In this document: positions 36,007 to 38,113 of the stretch, piece after piece
How the letters are laid out: every line of letters starts with the position of its first letter
Numbering within the stretch: position 1 is the stretch's first letter
Assembly: GCA_003251535.1 (NCBI GenBank)
Contig: QKFD01000019.1
Coordinates: 1-38,113 of the forward strand
Direction: 5' to 3'
DNA length: 38,113 nt
Origin: Chromatiales bacterium
Lineage (GTDB): Bacteria > Pseudomonadota > Gammaproteobacteria > Thiohalomonadales > Thiohalomonadaceae
The notes under the pieces: model-generated
What the model was told of the DNA's origin: nothing
Databases searched by the model: none
Seen by the model: only the letters and a program-made list of their open reading frames with translations
Made by a program: the position numbers and the translations under genes

Positions 36007-37272
36007 ATGGCATTCGAGAGTTTCGCCGAGGCCCAATCGTTCCTGCTCTGGAGCACCTTTGGCATCGCCCTAGTGATGGGCGCCGTGGTTAACAAAACCA
36101 ACTTTTGCACCATGGGTGCCGTCTCCGATTGGGTCAATATGGGCGATACCGGCCGGATGCGCGCCTGGCTGTTGGCCATCGCCGTGGCCGTCATTGGGGT
36201 GGTGGTGCTAGAGAAGCTGGGCATCGTCGATGCCAATAGCGCCTTCCCTCCCTACCGCGCCAACCAGCTGGTGTGGGCAGAGAATCTGCTGGGTGGTTTC
36301 CTCTTCGGCATTGGCATGACCCTCGCCTCCGGCTGCGGCAATAAGACCCTGGTGCGCATCGGTGGGGGGAACCTGAAATCCATCGTAGTGCTGGCCATCA
36401 TCGGGGTGATCGCCTGGTTCATGATCAACCCCTTCCCTGGCAGCGATCAGACCCTCTTCTCGCTCCTGTTCTACCCCTGGCTGCGGCCCGCGGCTGTTGA
36501 GCTGAGCGGCCATCAAGACCTGGGGGCGCTGCTATTCGGCGCGGAGGGCGCTGGGAGCGGCCGTATGGTCATCGGCGGGGCGTTGGCATTGGCCCTGCTG
36601 GTCATCGTCTTCAAGTCAGCCGAGTTCCGCCGCAGTGGCAACAACATCGTCGGTGGCCTGGTGGTGGGGCTCTGCATCATCGGGGGGTGGTATGTGAGCA
36701 GCGCCATCAAGGTGGATGCAGATGGCGATCTCATGAGTCTCGGCAACTACATCTCCCAGTGGGATTTCCTAGCCGACTCCAGCGAAGGCAAGCCAGCCGG
36801 TGCCGGTACCTACGGTCCCCAGTCGTTCACCTTTATCAACCCCATGGGCCAGACCGTAGGTTACCTGGCCAGCGGCTTTGAGAGCGCCATGCTCAACTTC
36901 GGCCTGCTGGCAGTGGCCGGGGTGATCTGCGGCTCGCTCCTCTGGTCGCTCCTCTCCCGCTCGTTCCGTATCGAGTGGTTCGTCAACGCCGGTGACTTTT
37001 TCAACCACGCCATTGGCGCCGTGCTGATGGGGATAGGGGGGGTGCTGGCGATGGGCTGTACCATCGGTCAAGCCATCACCGGCGTCTCCACCCTCGCCGT
37101 CGGCTCGCTCCTGACCTTCGCTGCCATCGTCTTTGGCTGCGCCCTCACCATGAAGGTGAGCTACTACAAGATGGTCTACGAAGAGGAGGCCACCTTCAGC
37201 AAGGCACTCATCACCGCGCTGGTGGATATGCGGCTGCTGCCAGGGGCGTTGCGCAAGCTGGAGGCGGTGTAA
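36007..37272 (+). CDS. YeeE/YedE family (TsuA-like) sulfur-compound transporter
   Basis: Polytopic inner-membrane protein, 421 residues and about nine to ten hydrophobic helices. Conserved cysteine-bearing segments of the family are present: NFCTMGAVSDW (C34), ASGCGNKTLVRIGGGNLKS (C110) and AMGCTIGQAITGVSTLA near residue 350. In TsuA such cysteines line the thiosulfate path, so thiosulfate or a related sulfur compound is the likely substrate. GAGGAG lies 8 bases before the ATG. No TusA-like partner (TsuB) follows, although it often does. Single-gene unit upstream of tRNA-Lys. Confidence 0.9.
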   Translation: MAFESFAEAQSFLLWSTFGIALVMGAVVNKTNFCTMGAVSDWVNMGDTGRMRAWLLAIAVAVIGVVVLEKLGIVDANSAFPPYRANQLVWAENLLGGFLFGIGMTLASGCGNKTLVRIGGGNLKSIVVLAIIGVIAWFMINPFPGSDQTLFSLLFYPWLRPAAVELSGHQDLGALLFGAEGAGSGRMVIGGALALALLVIVFKSAEFRRSGNNIVGGLVVGLCIIGGWYVSSAIKVDADGDLMSLGNYISQWDFLADSSEGKPAGAGTYGPQSFTFINPMGQTVGYLASGFESAMLNFGLLAVAGVICGSLLWSLLSRSFRIEWFVNAGDFFNHAIGAVLMGIGGVLAMGCTIGQAITGVSTLAVGSLLTFAAIVFGCALTMKVSYYKMVYEEEATFSKALITALVDMRLLPGALRKLEAV

Positions 37273-37282
37273 GACCCTCAGC

Positions 37283-37313
37283 AAAAAGGGGCGACAGCCG
37301 AACTTTTTCTGTT
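37283..37313 (+). terminator. possible terminator after the transporter gene
   Basis: AAAAAG (37283-37288) pairs with CTTTTT (37303-37308) around a smaller GGC-GACA-GCC hairpin, and more T-rich sequence follows, 11 bases after the stop. The stem is interrupted, so this is tentative. Confidence 0.4.
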
Positions 37314-37320
37314 TTAGGGG

Positions 37321-37348
37321 TTGTGATTTTTCCCAAGTTAGGTAGTAT
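37321..37348 (+). promoter_or_regulatory. promoter candidate for tRNA-Lys
   Basis: TTGTGA (37321-37326) and TAGTAT (37343-37348) are 16 bases apart, 17 bases before the mature tRNA. The GTCGCC just after the -10 is a GC-rich discriminator, typical of stable-RNA promoters under stringent control. Confidence 0.55.
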
Positions 37349-37365
37349 GTCGCCTCTTCTTTTTA

Positions 37366-37441
37366 GGGCCGTTAGCTCAGTCGGTAGAGCATCTGACTTT
37401 TAATCAGGTGGTCGTGCGTTCGAGTCGCACACGGCCCACCA
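37366..37441 (+). tRNA. tRNA-Lys (anticodon UUU)
   Basis: A 76-base tRNA that folds fully: acceptor GGGCCGT/ACGGCCC, D arm GCTC-AGTCGGTA-GAGC, anticodon arm CTGAC-TTTTAAT-CAG-type with TTT anticodon, T arm GTGCG-TTCGAGT-CGCAC, and an encoded CCA end. It is close in sequence to E. coli tRNA-Lys. It stands alone between the transporter and an integrase relic. Confidence 0.97.
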
Positions 37442-37449
37442 ATCAAATC

Positions 37450-37482
37450 AATGGCCTGCCATGTGGTGGGCCATTTGTTTTT
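37450..37482 (+). terminator. rho-independent terminator after tRNA-Lys
   Basis: AATGGCCTGCC pairs with GGTGGGCCATT (11 bp with two G-T pairs) around a 4-base loop, followed by TGTTTTT, 8 bases after the tRNA. Confidence 0.8.
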
Positions 37483-37527
37483 GTGGCCTGTGTAAAATTA
37501 GGCGTAAAACTCCGCACAGGAACACTG

Positions 37528-37854
37528 TCAATCTTCGGTGGGCCTGACCCGCGGGCGGCTTTGGTCGTACACGTCCAGCATGGCAGGCGACCGAGGTCCC
37601 GATGCATCCATCTTGTCCACCTGGGTACCGACTGTGCGGGTGACCCCGGCACGCTTGAGATCGTGGAAGCCAGATCGCTCGTCATCGGTGAGCACTCCTG
37701 CCTTGACCGCCTCGATGATCATCCGCTGCTAGGCAGTAGATAGACTGGAGCGGCGCAGAGCAGCACCGTCAGGCGCCAAAAACAGGCTGCCGGTCATAAC
37801 CAATAGACATTTTATTGGGTCCGGATCAGCCGTCTGCTCGGTTGAGACTCTGCT
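37528..37854 (-). pseudogene. decayed C-terminus of a phage-type tyrosine recombinase
   Basis: Read on the minus strand, residues resemble the C-terminal catalytic end of phage/genomic-island integrases: GVLTDDERSGFHDLKRAGVT holds the H-x-x-R box, then DASGPRSPAMLDVYD holds the nucleophilic tyrosine context. Two lesions are visible. An in-frame TAG (37731-37729) interrupts STA*QRMIIEAV, where the family usually has Trp, and the usual histidine of ASGHRS is proline. The frame is open upstream only to a TGA at 37857-37855, and the N-terminal and core-binding domains are absent. It ends about 86 bases from tRNA-Lys, a classic integration site, so this is probably the scar of a lost island. Confidence 0.72.
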
Positions 37855-38113
37855 TCAGCGGAGCGCGGTATGGAGCGCTCGCTGATTCAGGACCCATGGC
37901 CGCAACCACCGCATCCCACTGGGGCAGGACGGCGTAAAGCGGGTGTCATTCCTGCCATCAGCGGGGGAGAAGGAGACCGGCTGGACCCGCCGCACCTGGA
38001 CACCGCTGGCGCGGGATGGGGGAGTAACCGGTGGTTTTTGCTAGATAAATCCACCGCTTGTGGGGGGTAGATTGGCCGCCGACGGATACGCTGGTAGGCC
38101 TTTTGCCGGGTTA
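37855..38113. other. unassigned terminal stretch
   Basis: No recognisable gene. A short inverted repeat, GAGCGC (37861-37866) and GCGCTC (37875-37880), lies just upstream of the integrase relic. The small ORFs across it show no familiar motif. It may be more decayed island sequence that continues past the window edge. Confidence 0.35.

Noticed and set aside
37408-37743. 111-residue plus-strand ORF starting inside tRNA-Lys
   Set aside because: It overlaps the tRNA, its terminator and the opposite-strand integrase relic, and shows no protein family features.
37442-38113. Direct repeat of the tRNA-Lys 3' end marking an attachment-site copy
   Set aside because: No second copy of the T-arm/acceptor sequence was seen before the window edge; it may lie beyond it.

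Overview
The window is one continuous, GC-rich, tightly packed stretch of bacterial chromosome. Gene content and order point to a gammaproteobacterium: clpS-clpA next to infA, rnfABCDGE upstream of nth, fmdB-DUF502-aspS, ruvCAB, and ybgC-tolQRAB-pal-cpoB-queE all appear in their usual gammaproteobacterial arrangements. A YeeE/YedE-type transporter and the Rnf complex would suit a sulfur-oxidising or otherwise redox-versatile member of the class. That is inference; there is no rRNA or marker here that fixes the genus.

Region by region. (1) 1-3350: clpS and clpA, a strong terminator, and infA on the opposite strand. (2) 3495-5645: an EgtB-type sulfoxide synthase followed by two tandem Hsp20 small heat-shock proteins. 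(3) 5677-6969: an RhlE-type DEAD-box helicase with a long leader. (4) 7287-14299, minus strand: rnfA-B-C-D-G-E, then a membrane GGDEF-like protein, nth and a DUF1841 gene. (5) 14783-16647, divergent from rnf: a CheY-like receiver and a protein joining an orphan HisKA-like segment, a receiver and an active-looking GGDEF domain, then a DUF457 membrane protein. (6) 17769-22215, minus strand: a PRPP-synthetase-like protein, a type-2 thymidine/AMP phosphorylase and an Atm1-type ABC exporter. (7) 22333-27460: an unrecognised 91-residue protein, fmdB, DUF502, aspS, nadA and an alpha/beta hydrolase. (8) 27512-35699: ruvC-ruvA, ruvB-ybgC-tolQRAB-pal-cpoB-queE, with many start/stop overlaps. (9) 36007-38113: a YeeE/YedE transporter, tRNA-Lys(UUU) with a terminator, then a decayed phage-type integrase C-terminus.

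Most of the window is conserved housekeeping: proteolysis, translation, DNA repair, recombination, envelope integrity, NAD synthesis, queuosine synthesis and electron transport. The parts most worth a second look are these: the GGDEF-like protein between rnfE and nth, which has lost its catalytic residues but kept an RxxD I-site and so may be a c-di-GMP receptor; the opposed receiver and HisKA-receiver-diguanylate cyclase pair across the divergent rnf region; the phosphorylase/PRPP-synthetase-like pair, possibly a nucleotide ribose salvage route; the orphan EgtB; and the integrase relic beside tRNA-Lys. I see no CRISPR array, intact mobile element or rRNA.
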